A stretch of DNA of 8,029 nt, taken from assembly GCA_900758165.1 (NCBI GenBank), contig CAAEQN010000157.1, positions 1-8,029 of the forward strand, read 5' to 3'. The position numbers and the translations under genes were made by a program. Shown here piece after piece: positions 1 through 5,717 of this stretch. Positions within the stretch are counted from its first letter, which is position 1. Every line of letters begins with the position of its first letter. The DNA comes from Clostridia bacterium (lineage in GTDB: Bacteria; Bacillota; Clostridia; TANB77; CAG-508). Below the pieces are notes generated by a model that was not told where the DNA came from, made no database searches, and saw only the letters and a list, made by a program, of their open reading frames with translations.

Positions 1-19
1 TAATTTTATAAATAACTTT

Positions 20-1339
20 CTATCTCAAATATTTTCTTGATTTCTTCTTATTTTGCACTAATTCATTTTGTTTTTGCAATTGCATATTTTTAATCATTGC
101 TTTCTTATATTCTTGTTCCCACAAAATAGTGCGTTTTTCAATTTTATAGCAATTTTGAATATTGGTATTTAATTGTTTTATTTTCGGAGCAAGTATTTTA
201 AGTTCTTCATCAAATTTAGTTATATCTTCTTGATTCATAGCTTTTTTCTTCTTTCTTTGTAAACTTTCTCTAGTACCTTTTAAAGTTCTTACTTCATCCT
301 CTAATTTAGTTCTAAAAGCGTTTAAATCTTCTAATGAGCCAATTTTATTTTCATTTAATATAATTGCTTGTCTAGATATTTCATTCATATATTTTAGTTC
401 AATTCTCATTTCTTTAGTTAGTGGTACTCTTGCGTTTTTTAAATCCATTTTAGCAGGTAGTGGGTCAATTTTTAGCAGTAAACAGAACAAAACATATAGT
501 AATGGCAATTTCTTAATTTTATTTTTTCTCTTTATTTCAATCATTTTTTTATAATCTTCAATTCTCATTTTATATTTTTTGCCATCTTTAATGGTATTTC
601 TGTTTTCATAGTCTAATATTCTATCTATAACCTTATCATGTGAATAAATATCTCCAAAGAATTTTTGTAAATATACTTTTCTATCTCTTGTATTATCTAT
701 TACAACTAATCCTTGTTCATAATCATTAGAATAACTATAGCCCAATTCTTTCATTCGTTTTGCAAAATCACCCTCATAATATGATTCTTCAAGACATCTA
801 TCAACATCACTTTTTACCATTTGCATATATGGATTTTCTTTTGCAAATCTTTTATAAGCACCTTTATGTTTCCATATTTTATCTTCTAATATAGATAGTC
901 CATAATATTGACAAATGCAATCTGACACAATTCGCAAATAATCTCTTGATGCATGATAATCATAAAACTTTTTACCAGTCTTTAATGACACAGAATTTAT
1001 TACTATATGATTGTGAACATTATCTGTATTAAGATGTGTTGCAACTACAACTTCAAAATCTTTTCCAAATACTTCATTTACATACTCTAGTCCAAGTTCA
1101 TGAGCAACTTCTGGTGTAACTTCTCCTTCCGCAAAAGATTGTATTAGATGATAACCTATAATTTTTTCTTTTCCTTTATTAAATCTATTTTTAGTAGCTA
1201 TCATTTCTTCATAAGCAGTTTCAGGTAAACAATTTACACTAGATACATATTTCATTTCATCAGTTTTATCTCCATTCATAACATATTCAATTAAACCATT
1301 TAAATTTGTTGTTCTATTATATAATTGTGTAACTGCCAT
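20..1339 (-). CDS. MOBP-like relaxase (relaxase/mobilization nuclease, PF03432 type)
   Basis: This is a DNA-transfer relaxase. It would nick one strand at oriT, stay covalently bound through a tyrosine and pilot the strand into a mating channel supplied by another element. Counting from the preferred ATG at 1339 (439 aa), the N-terminal domain shows a candidate catalytic Tyr19 in LIEYVMNGDKT and the HUH metal-binding motif HLNTDNVHNH (His102, His109, His111). The first ~230 residues are the nuclease domain. A short hydrophobic stretch (LPLLYVLFCLLL, near residue 280) and a charged, helix-rich tail follow, as in other relaxases of this group. An in-frame TTG at 1345 is possible, but the ATG has GGAG ten bases upstream. 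mobC ends 13 bp before this start, so the two genes are cotranscribed. The gene looks intact. Family assignment is confident; the exact MOB subclass is inferred. Confidence 0.93.
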   Translation of the reverse strand: MAVTQLYNRTTNLNGLIEYVMNGDKTDEMKYVSSVNCLPETAYEEMIATKNRFNKGKEKIIGYHLIQSFAEGEVTPEVAHELGLEYVNEVFGKDFEVVVATHLNTDNVHNHIVINSVSLKTGKKFYDYHASRDYLRIVSDCICQYYGLSILEDKIWKHKGAYKRFAKENPYMQMVKSDVDRCLEESYYEGDFAKRMKELGYSYSNDYEQGLVVIDNTRDRKVYLQKFFGDIYSHDKVIDRILDYENRNTIKDGKKYKMRIEDYKKMIEIKRKNKIKKLPLLYVLFCLLLKIDPLPAKMDLKNARVPLTKEMRIELKYMNEISRQAIILNENKIGSLEDLNAFRTKLEDEVRTLKGTRESLQRKKKKAMNQEDITKFDEELKILAPKIKQLNTNIQNCYKIEKRTILWEQEYKKAMIKNMQLQKQNELVQNKKKSRKYLR

Positions 1340-1352
1340 AAGCAAACCACTC

Positions 1353-1664
1353 CTACAAATATTTTTTTCTTAAATCTGAAATAATATCTTTAACTTCTTT
1401 TTCAAAAATCTTTAATGAATCTATATCAATTGCTCTTGTTTGATTTGCAACTCTTGCTATTTGATTTATATTTGTTGCTATACCTCTTAATTGTTCTAAT
1501 GTATCATAAAATTTTTCATCTGGTTTTTCTTTAATTTCTTTATTAAGAATACACATTCTAAAAAAATCAGATTCTGATATAAAGCCACCAAAACATTTTT
1601 CTTTTAGCAGTCTGTTTTCTTCTTCATTTAGATAAAATGATTTTTTAATTGTTCTATTTCTCAT
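1353..1664 (-). CDS. mobC: MobC-like relaxosome accessory protein
   Basis: This 103-aa protein resembles plasmid mobilization MobC proteins (PF05713 type), which bind oriT and help the relaxase open and nick the DNA. The N-terminus (RTIKKSFYLNEEENRLLKEK) looks like the beta strand and first helix of a ribbon-helix-helix DNA-binding fold. The C-terminal half carries LRGIATNINQIARVANQ, matching the family signature of the form L-x-I-x-N-N-L-N-Q-I-A. It lies directly upstream of the relaxase and downstream of the inverted-repeat-rich block 1681-1892, the standard order oriT-mobC-relaxase. The ribosome binding site is weak (GCGAGATGA before ATATG). A good promoter lies about 45 bp upstream, inside an inverted repeat, which suggests autoregulation. 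Confidence 0.88.
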   Translation of the reverse strand: MRNRTIKKSFYLNEEENRLLKEKCFGGFISESDFFRMCILNKEIKEKPDEKFYDTLEQLRGIATNINQIARVANQTRAIDIDSLKIFEKEVKDIISDLRKKYL

Positions 1665-1686
1665 ATAATCATCTCGCTTTCAATTT

Positions 1687-1742
1687 AATTTCTTGTCAAA
1701 GAAATTGATAATATATTTTGTAAAACTTTTTCTAAAAGTTTT
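1687..1742. repeat. Two perfect inverted repeats in the mobC upstream region
   Basis: AATTTCTT (1687-1694) pairs with AAGAAATT (1699-1706) across a 4-base loop. AAAACTTTT (1722-1730) pairs with AAAAGTTTT (1734-1742) across a 3-base loop. The second overlaps the -35 box of the predicted mobC promoter. Both lie where MobC/relaxase binding sites are expected. They are probable operator or relaxosome binding sites, though in such AT-rich DNA short repeats also arise by chance. Confidence 0.5.
1708..1736 (-). promoter_or_regulatory. Predicted promoter of the mobC-relaxase operon
   Basis: Read on the minus strand, a -35 box TTTAGA (1731-1736) and a -10 box TATTAT (1708-1713) are separated by exactly 17 bp. 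They match the sigma-70 consensus at 4/6 and 5/6 positions. The -35 box lies inside the inverted repeat 1722-1742, so a protein bound there (MobC or relaxase) would occlude the promoter. Confidence 0.55.
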
Positions 1743-1745
1743 GTT

Positions 1746-1892
1746 AAAGTCCAGTGTGTTTGAAAATGGACTTTTGGATTTGTGGGAGAACAAATTCACT
1801 GCTTGCATTTTTAAGTTGACTTACTAGATTTAAGTACCATACTAGATACATAATTGAACTTCTAAATGCAATTTTTTGTTCCAATATTAGTG
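1746..1892. other. oriT: Candidate origin of transfer (oriT) of element E1
   Basis: This stretch lies between mobC and tnpV1, the usual oriT position. It contains an 8-bp perfect hairpin AAAGTCCA/TGGACTTT (1746-1753, 1767-1774). This is followed by ATTTGT and GGGAG, then ACAAATTCACTGCTTGC (1790-1806). Two nested stems come next: outer GAACAAA/TTTGTTC (1788-1794, 1875-1881) and inner TGCATTT/AAATGCA (1804-1810, 1864-1870). The block ends with CCAATATTAGT. A hairpin followed by a conserved single-stranded core is typical of nic regions; the nic position itself cannot be read here. A very similar block follows tnpV2 at 5200-5278. Alternative: a structured RNA or recombinase-associated site linked to tnpV. 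The rest of the gap, 1893-1943, has a 6-bp inverted repeat AATGAC/GTCATT (1907-1938) around the palindrome ACAAATTTGT and no gene. Confidence 0.55.
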
Positions 1893-1943
1893 TTTATTTT
1901 AAAACTAATGACCAACTTATTTGCACAAATTTGTCATTAAAAC

Positions 1944-2351
1944 TTAGCAGAAGATTAGTTCATTATTTACTATTTCCTCTGCAATATTCTTGTAGTTATT
2001 CATACATTTTACCCATTCTAATTGTTCCATTTTATCATCATAATAGACAGGAATATTATCTTTTTTCGCCATACTATTGATTATATTCTTAACTTTCTCT
2101 TCAGCATTTAAGTCAATTTCTTTTAGATGTTCTGTTAGTTTTCCAGTCATTAATAGTTCAGTATAAAGCCCTTTTCTATATCCTTTTAAATATCTTAATC
2201 TAGCTCTACCATACTTACCTAAAGTAACTTTTTCAGTATTATCTACTGCAATATTAGGGTAATAATAATCACCAATTTTGGTATAATATAATCCGTTATT
2301 TTCATCATATATTACATCTTTACTTACATTTTTATTTTCAATATTACTCAT
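1944..2351 (-). CDS. tnpV: TnpV-family transposon protein, copy 1
   Basis: This 135-aa protein belongs to the TnpV family (PF14198 type), named from Tn4451 and found beside large serine recombinases in Bacillota mobile elements. Its biochemical role is unknown. Recognisable signatures are YTKIGDYYYPNI near the N-terminus, GKYGRARLRYLKGYRKGLYTELL (middle of the protein) and a C-terminal WVKCMNNYKNIAEEIVNNELIF. These align along their length with the second copy at 5337-5690. Copy 1 has about 20 extra N-terminal residues (MSNIENKNVSKDVIYDENNG) not seen in copy 2. The ATG has GAGG eight bases upstream and starts 28 bp after the LSR1 stop, so it is cotranscribed with the recombinase. No membrane segment or catalytic motif is evident. 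Confidence 0.88.
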   Translation of the reverse strand: MSNIENKNVSKDVIYDENNGLYYTKIGDYYYPNIAVDNTEKVTLGKYGRARLRYLKGYRKGLYTELLMTGKLTEHLKEIDLNAEEKVKNIINSMAKKDNIPVYYDDKMEQLEWVKCMNNYKNIAEEIVNNELIFC

Positions 2352-2379
2352 TTTATAAACCTCTTTTCATAAATTATTT

Positions 2380-4278
2380 TCACTTATTTTTGTTTTTCTT
2401 CTTTATGTTATTTGGAGGTACAACGTGTGTAACTACACTAAAATTAACATTATAATCTGGCTTTGCAAGATAATTTTTCATCTCTTTTATTGCAAAAAAT
2501 CTAATTGGTTTTTCATTTTTCTTTATTTTAAAGCTAATTGCTTTGTCTTTATAAGTTGCAATTTCATTCTTTATCCCTTCAGTTTCATCAAATTCTTCAC
2601 CATTAAAATGGTATTTACCTAAATCTAAATAATTAATGTTCATCTCTTTTTTTAATTCATCAAGATACTCATTAACTTGTTTATTACTTAAGTTTATAGA
2701 TGTACTTATATTTTGCAAATTACCACTGTTTTCCATTTTAGAAGGAATATCAACCACACCTTTCTCATATAATTTATCTACTTGTTCAATAAATGTGCTT
2801 CTAAAATTGATTTTTTCTATACTTAAAGTATTATCTTCATTTTTCTTAAGAGAAATACTTTCAATAAACCTCGATATAAAATCTTGTTTTTCTTCTTTAG
2901 ATTTTAAAACCCAAAGATTTAATAACTTTTCCTTGTACTTATTACCTTCTAAAAGAGATTCTTTTTCAATATCTCTATGTGCAATTAAATGTGCAGGATT
3001 ATATGTTTCTTTAACTAAATCAACAGAATCAATTTGCATATTTTTTAATTCAGCTAACTTCTTATCAATTGCATTAATATCTTCTGCAAAATCTTCCATT
3101 TCAAGAATTCCATCTTTATAGACTTTTATTAATCTCTTTTTTTGATCTTTATATTTTTTTATTTCTTTTTCGATTTCTTTTGCTTCATCATCTTTCTTTT
3201 CAGCAAGTAGAGGATAGAAGAATTTGTTAACTTGATAGTCATATTCTATAAAATCTAATATATAATCAATTAAAATCTCTTCAATATCATCTTCATTAAA
3301 ATAAATTTTACATTTTTCACAGGTATAATACATATATTTAGATTTTTTGCCACCTGCACCTTTACCAGTCATTATTTTTCCACACATTGGGCATATAAGT
3401 TTTTGAAAGAATATATAAACACGATGTCTTGAATAAGACCTTTGATTTTTACCTTTTTGATTTTGAGTATCCTCCCACATTGCTCGAGATATAATAGGTG
3501 GAACAACATTCATATAGATTTCACTTTCTCTATCTTTATCCTTTTTATATCTTTCAAAATCACCCATATATATTCTATTATTTATAATTTTTTCAATAGT
3601 GGAATCTCCCCACTTAGACTTTACAGGAGATGGTACATTTTCATCATTTAGAATATTTGCAATTTGTTGATAAGACTTTCCTTCAAGATACAATTGATAA
3701 ATTCTAATAACTATATCTTTGGTAGAAATATCAATTTTTATTGTCTTATCAGTATCTCTATAATAACCAAATGGACAAGGTCCAGGTATGTGACCTGCCT
3801 TTATTGCACCACCTAAACCAAATTTAGTTCTTTCAGATACTATTTCAATTTCAAGTTGCGAAAGTACTGTTAGCATACGGACGAAGAAACGACCATTTGC
3901 TGTGCTAGTATTAACATCATCTCTATCGCAAATTAAATAACAATGGTATTGTTCTAGTGTACTAATCAATGTTTCCAAGTCTTTTACACTACGAGTTACT
4001 CTATCAAGTTTATACGCAACTATATAATTTATTTTTCCTGCTTTCATATCTTCTAGCATTTGCTGGAATTGTGGTCTATGTGTAATATCTTTTGCAGATA
4101 TTCCTGCATCTTTATATACTTTATAAACCTCATATCCTTTATATTTGCATAGAGCTTCAAGTTTTTCTTTTTGTTCTCCTAAACTAAAACCTTCTCTTGC
4201 TTGATCCTCTGTGCTTACACGAATATAAATTCCTGCAACATTCTTTTTCCCATTACATTCAAGTTCAGTACTTTCCAT
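2380..4278 (-). CDS. Large serine recombinase LSR1 (TnpX-like integrase)
   Basis: This 632-aa site-specific recombinase would excise E1 as a circle and reinsert it through a 5'-phosphoserine intermediate. The resolvase catalytic domain (about residues 14-160) shows YIRVSTEDQ with Arg20 and nucleophile Ser22, and YKLDRVTRS with Arg93 and Arg96. The recombinase domain follows (about 165-280, starting GHIPGPCPFGYYRD and including SYQQIANILNDENVPSP). A zinc ribbon has Cys296/Cys299 (CPMC) and Cys320/Cys323 (CEKC). A coiled coil occupies about 360-425, and a long C-terminal part ends in VVTHVVPPNN and a Lys/Asn tail. Domain order and length suit a complete, active enzyme. The ATG has GGAGG seven bases upstream. 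The gene sits 570 bp from the proposed element end at about 4851, as expected for an integrase near its att site. A promoter and an attenuator-like leader precede it. Confidence 0.95.
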   Translation of the reverse strand: MESTELECNGKKNVAGIYIRVSTEDQAREGFSLGEQKEKLEALCKYKGYEVYKVYKDAGISAKDITHRPQFQQMLEDMKAGKINYIVAYKLDRVTRSVKDLETLISTLEQYHCYLICDRDDVNTSTANGRFFVRMLTVLSQLEIEIVSERTKFGLGGAIKAGHIPGPCPFGYYRDTDKTIKIDISTKDIVIRIYQLYLEGKSYQQIANILNDENVPSPVKSKWGDSTIEKIINNRIYMGDFERYKKDKDRESEIYMNVVPPIISRAMWEDTQNQKGKNQRSYSRHRVYIFFQKLICPMCGKIMTGKGAGGKKSKYMYYTCEKCKIYFNEDDIEEILIDYILDFIEYDYQVNKFFYPLLAEKKDDEAKEIEKEIKKYKDQKKRLIKVYKDGILEMEDFAEDINAIDKKLAELKNMQIDSVDLVKETYNPAHLIAHRDIEKESLLEGNKYKEKLLNLWVLKSKEEKQDFISRFIESISLKKNEDNTLSIEKINFRSTFIEQVDKLYEKGVVDIPSKMENSGNLQNISTSINLSNKQVNEYLDELKKEMNINYLDLGKYHFNGEEFDETEGIKNEIATYKDKAISFKIKKNEKPIRFFAIKEMKNYLAKPDYNVNFSVVTHVVPPNNIKKKNKNK

Positions 4279-4294
4279 TAAACGACCTCCAATT

Positions 4295-4340
4295 TTCTAA
4301 CAAAAAAGGTGTTAGAATAGTAAATTTACCAACTAACACC
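4295..4340 (-). terminator. Leader terminator with overlapping antiterminator before LSR1
   Basis: Read as mRNA (minus strand), GGTGTTAG (4340-4333) pairs with CTAACACC (4315-4308) and is followed at once by a run of U. This is a textbook intrinsic terminator lying upstream of the recombinase start. The 3' arm can instead pair with a third segment: TTCTAACA (4317-4310) with TGTTAGAA (4302-4295). That pairing would destroy the terminator and bury the U-tract. The GGAGG ribosome binding site lies just beyond and stays free. The three mutually exclusive arms are directly visible; regulation by switching is inferred. Confidence 0.6.
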
Positions 4341-4346
4341 TAAATT

Positions 4347-4374
4347 ATTATATAAACAATTATGTCTTACTTAA
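4347..4374 (-). promoter_or_regulatory. Predicted promoter of LSR1
   Basis: On the minus strand a perfect -10 box TATAAT (4347-4352) is preceded 16 bp upstream by a weak -35 box TTAAGT (4369-4374). Transcription would begin at about 4340, which is the first base of the leader terminator hairpin. The leader would thus be about 62 nt and consist almost wholly of the terminator/antiterminator. Confidence 0.5.
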
Positions 4375-4395
4375 AAACAAAAATAACTTTTAGTA

Positions 4396-4668
4396 TTAAT
4401 TAGCCTTGATAATTTCTCTTAAACTTGAGAGAGGGTACTTGTTTGTTAAATCGTTTATGTAAAAATAATCGTGATAATTAAAGAATAAATATGTTTTATC
4501 TTTAATTTCCACTTTATGTGGCTCTACATAAGCAATATTAAACTTTTCAAGTCTTCTCAAATTACCGTTCTTTATCTTTGGTTCACAATTACTAAAAGTG
4601 CAAGCCCATTTGATTTTTGAAAGTAATTCATTTTGAATAGTTATTTCTTTTTTTACTGTTGATATCAT
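4396..4668 (-). CDS. Small protein of unknown function upstream of LSR1
   Basis: This is a 90-aa protein that I do not recognise. The ATG at 4668 (MISTVKKEI) is preferred because AGGAGG lies ten bases upstream. A longer reading from a TTG at 4692 would place that ribosome binding site inside the coding sequence. The protein is soluble-looking and rich in Lys, Ile, Asn and Tyr, with two Cys (in WACTFSNC) and no evident catalytic motif, signal peptide or membrane segment. It ends in FYINDLTNKYPLSSLREIIK. That tail aligns without gaps to FYIKEHNEKYNLKEIKQIII of the 94-aa protein upstream of LSR2, and both carry a VEP tripeptide earlier. Its position between the element end and the recombinase would suit a directionality factor or regulator of excision; that is inference only. 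Confidence 0.65.
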   Translation of the reverse strand: MISTVKKEITIQNELLSKIKWACTFSNCEPKIKNGNLRRLEKFNIAYVEPHKVEIKDKTYLFFNYHDYFYINDLTNKYPLSSLREIIKAN

Positions 4669-4700
4669 ATCACAAAATCCTCCTTTTTTCAATATTTTGA

Positions 4701-4753
4701 GGCTATTTTTACCTTTCTACTGAAGTGTCTCTAAAAAGGTAAAAAAATAAGCC
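4701..4753. repeat. Long imperfect hairpin upstream of the 90-aa gene
   Basis: GGCTATTTTTACCTTT (4701-4716) is complementary to AAAGGTAAAAAAATAAGCC (4735-4753). This gives a 16-bp stem with one- and two-base bulges around an 18-base loop. It lies between the 90-aa gene and the element end. No U-tract follows on the minus strand before the ribosome binding site, so it is not an obvious terminator. It could be a 5'-UTR structure or a binding site for the recombinase or its accessory factor. Confidence 0.5.
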
Positions 4754-4800
4754 AATGTAAATTGACTTTTTAAAATGATATGATATTCAATTTTAGGATT

Positions 4801-4841
4801 ACTCAAACTCGCTTATAGCAATGCATTTCACGAGTTCGAGT
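4801..4841. repeat. 41-bp dyad beside the element/chromosome junction (att-associated site)
   Basis: ACTCAAACTCG (4801-4811) and CGAGTTCGAGT (4831-4841) are inverted copies (10 of 11 bases). They are symmetric about base 4821, where the small palindrome GCAATGC (4818-4824) shares the same centre. The site lies 10 bp on the element side of the point where the hydrolase sequence begins. The CG-containing arms stand out from the AT-rich surroundings. It is likely a recombinase or accessory-protein binding site belonging to the end of E1. That it is not centred on the apparent crossover argues against it being the crossover core itself. Confidence 0.55.
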
Positions 4842-4875
4842 AAATCCACCTTTGGTGCTATTGGAATTGGTAGAA
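4842..4875. other. attR: Probable attR: right junction of element E1 in a phosphohydrolase gene
   Basis: Coding similarity to HD-domain hydrolases begins abruptly at the codon TTT (4851-4853), reading FGAIGIGRTFSYGG. The ten codons before it (from 4821) do not resemble the expected preceding segment (of the form DADRLDA). The junction thus lies at about 4849-4855, with element DNA to the left and target gene to the right. A crossover within TTTGG would fit if the native gene also has TT or TTT before GGT. The second junction (attL) is outside the window, so the exact core cannot be determined. Confidence 0.6.
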
Positions 4876-5120
4876 CTTTTTCTTATGGTGGTGCACACAA
4901 TGTTGTTATGTACGATCCTAGTGCCCCATTAAATGAAAAAAATGATTACGTAGAATCTAATGGAGATGATGAATCTACAATACATCATTTCTATCATAAA
5001 TTATTTAAGCTTGGAGATAATATGAATACAAAAACAGCTAAAGAACTCGCTGAAAAAAGAACTAATTTTATGAAAAATTTTGTAAATGAATTTTTATCAG
5101 AATGGAATGCAAATTATTAA
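4851..5120 (+). pseudogene. 3' fragment of an HD-domain phosphohydrolase gene interrupted by E1
   Basis: The reading frame encodes FGAIGIGRTFSYGGAHNVVMYDP, then STIHHFYHKLFKLGDNMNTK and TAKELAEKRTNFMKNFVNEF. From memory of the family, this is the C-terminal part of YedJ-like HD-domain phosphohydrolases (about 200-220 aa in full). About 89 residues remain. The HD metal-binding residues, expected N-terminal to GAIGI, are absent, so the fragment should be inactive by itself. The frame extends back to an ATG at 4821 supplied by element DNA, but no ribosome binding site precedes it, so translation from there is doubtful. The 5' part of the gene should lie beyond the left end of E1. Its own terminator at 5139-5169 is intact. 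Precise excision of E1 would restore the gene. Confidence 0.8.
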
Positions 5121-5138
5121 TATTTAATAAAATCACAG

Positions 5139-5169
5139 ACAATGTAGAAAATAAATCTACATTGTTTTT
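5139..5169 (+). terminator. Intrinsic terminator of the phosphohydrolase gene
   Basis: ACAATGTAGA (5139-5148) and TCTACATTGT (5156-5165) form a perfect 10-bp stem with a 7-base loop, followed by TTTTT on the plus strand, 19 bp after the stop codon. It marks the natural end of the interrupted gene and so the likely last part of host sequence before module E2. Confidence 0.85.
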
Positions 5170-5199
5170 AAATAAGTATTATTTTTTTAAAATTAAGGG

Positions 5200-5215
5200 T
5201 ATGGGAATTCCCATA
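5200..5215. repeat. 16-bp perfect palindrome
   Basis: TATGGGAATTCCCATA is a perfect palindrome containing the most GC-rich block of the local sequence. It lies immediately before the structured block 5218-5278, in the position that the AAAGTCCA/TGGACTTT hairpin holds in E1. It is likely a protein-binding site or the first inverted repeat of an oriT-like region. Confidence 0.6.
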
Positions 5216-5217
5216 TA

Positions 5218-5278
5218 GAATTTGTAAGGGAGTACAAATTCAGTGCTGGCTAGACAGTACTTTTACTCCCATATTAGT
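5218..5278. other. oriT-like structured block of module E2
   Basis: GAATTTGT (5218-5225) and ACAAATTC (5234-5241) are a perfect 8-bp inverted repeat. An alternative nested structure uses outer stem GGGAGTA/TACTCCC (5228-5234, 5264-5270) and inner stem GTGCTG/CAGTAC (5243-5248, 5255-5260, one G-T pair). The 5' arm matches the E1 candidate oriT at 26 of 29 aligned positions with one 2-base gap (ATTTGT, GGGAG, ACAAATTCA, TGCT and GC shared). The far end CCCATATTAGT matches CCAATATTAGT. In both elements the block lies 3' of tnpV. An origin of transfer or a conserved structured RNA are the main options. The spacer 5170-5199 is AT-rich without visible structure and may contain the left end of E2. 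Confidence 0.5.
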
Positions 5279-5286
5279 TAAAATAT

Positions 5287-5328
5287 AAAAAGAGGATTAA
5301 ATTATTTTGATAATTTTTCCTCCTTTTT
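5287..5328. terminator. Bidirectional intrinsic terminator after tnpV2
   Basis: AAAAAGAGGA (5287-5296) pairs with TTCCTCCTTTTT (5317-5328, one bulge), enclosing a perfect inner stem AAATTAT/ATAATTT (5299-5305, 5310-5316) and a 4-base loop. The arms begin with A5 and end with T5, so it can stop transcription in either direction. It starts 8 bp after the tnpV2 stop and closes the LSR2-tnpV2 operon while shielding the block 5200-5278. Confidence 0.8.
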
Positions 5329-5336
5329 AAGATTAT

Positions 5337-5690
5337 TTATATGAAAATATATTCCTTTAATATAATTTCTTCTGCTGTATTTTTATAATTATTCATAAGC
5401 TTAGCCCATTCAAAATGATTAATTTTTTTGCTTTTTTCAGATAGTCTTTCATCTGATTTTTTATAACTTTCCATCAAAGTATTTAATAAATCTTGTGGAC
5501 TTTTACTTACTGAAATAAGATGATTAGTAAGTTCTTCTTTCATTAAAAGTGAAGTATATAGGGCTTTTTTATATTCTTTTAAATAGGCTAATCTCATTCT
5601 TCCATATTTGTTTATAATTCCTTTTTTAGTTTCTTTTAAAGTTAAATCTGGCAATAAATAATCTCCTTGTTTTGTATAAGTTATTTCCAT
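5337..5690 (-). CDS. tnpV: TnpV-family transposon protein, copy 2
   Basis: This 117-aa TnpV-family protein begins MEITYTKQGDYLLPDLTL, continues with NKYGRMRLAYLKEYKKALYT and ends FEWAKLMNNYKNTAEEIILKEYIF, close to the family's usual form. It is clearly homologous to the product of 1944-2351 but diverged, so the two elements are not a recent duplication. The ATG follows an AAGGAATG ribosome binding site and starts 27 bp after the LSR2 stop, the same LSR-tnpV spacing and order as in E1. This repeated pairing suggests TnpV works with, or is carried for, the recombinase. No molecular function is known. Confidence 0.9.
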   Translation of the reverse strand: MEITYTKQGDYLLPDLTLKETKKGIINKYGRMRLAYLKEYKKALYTSLLMKEELTNHLISVSKSPQDLLNTLMESYKKSDERLSEKSKKINHFEWAKLMNNYKNTAEEIILKEYIFI

Positions 5691-5717
5691 AATAAAATCA
5701 TTCCTTTCTTATTTTTA

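Noticed and set aside
1665..1943. CRISPR array or tandem repeat in the non-coding block
   Set aside because: Only short inverted repeats and a twice-occurring ACTAGAT are present, with no regularly spaced direct repeat.
2425..3651. Plus-strand ORFs of 65, 161 and 69 codons opposite LSR1
   Set aside because: They are antisense shadows of a conserved recombinase gene, with Phe/Ser/Leu-rich low-complexity products and no recognisable motif.
4669..4692. TTG-initiated longer form of the 90-aa protein
   Set aside because: The AGGAGG ribosome binding site would be inside the coding region and the downstream ATG fits it.
4762..4789. Outward plus-strand promoter TTGACT with a -10 at TATTCA
   Set aside because: The -10 box matches only about half the consensus; it could be meaningful in a circular junction but is not supportable here.
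4821..4850. Ten codons before the hydrolase fragment as part of a native gene start
   Set aside because: No ribosome binding site, no resemblance to the expected hydrolase sequence, and they lie within the dyad of the element end.
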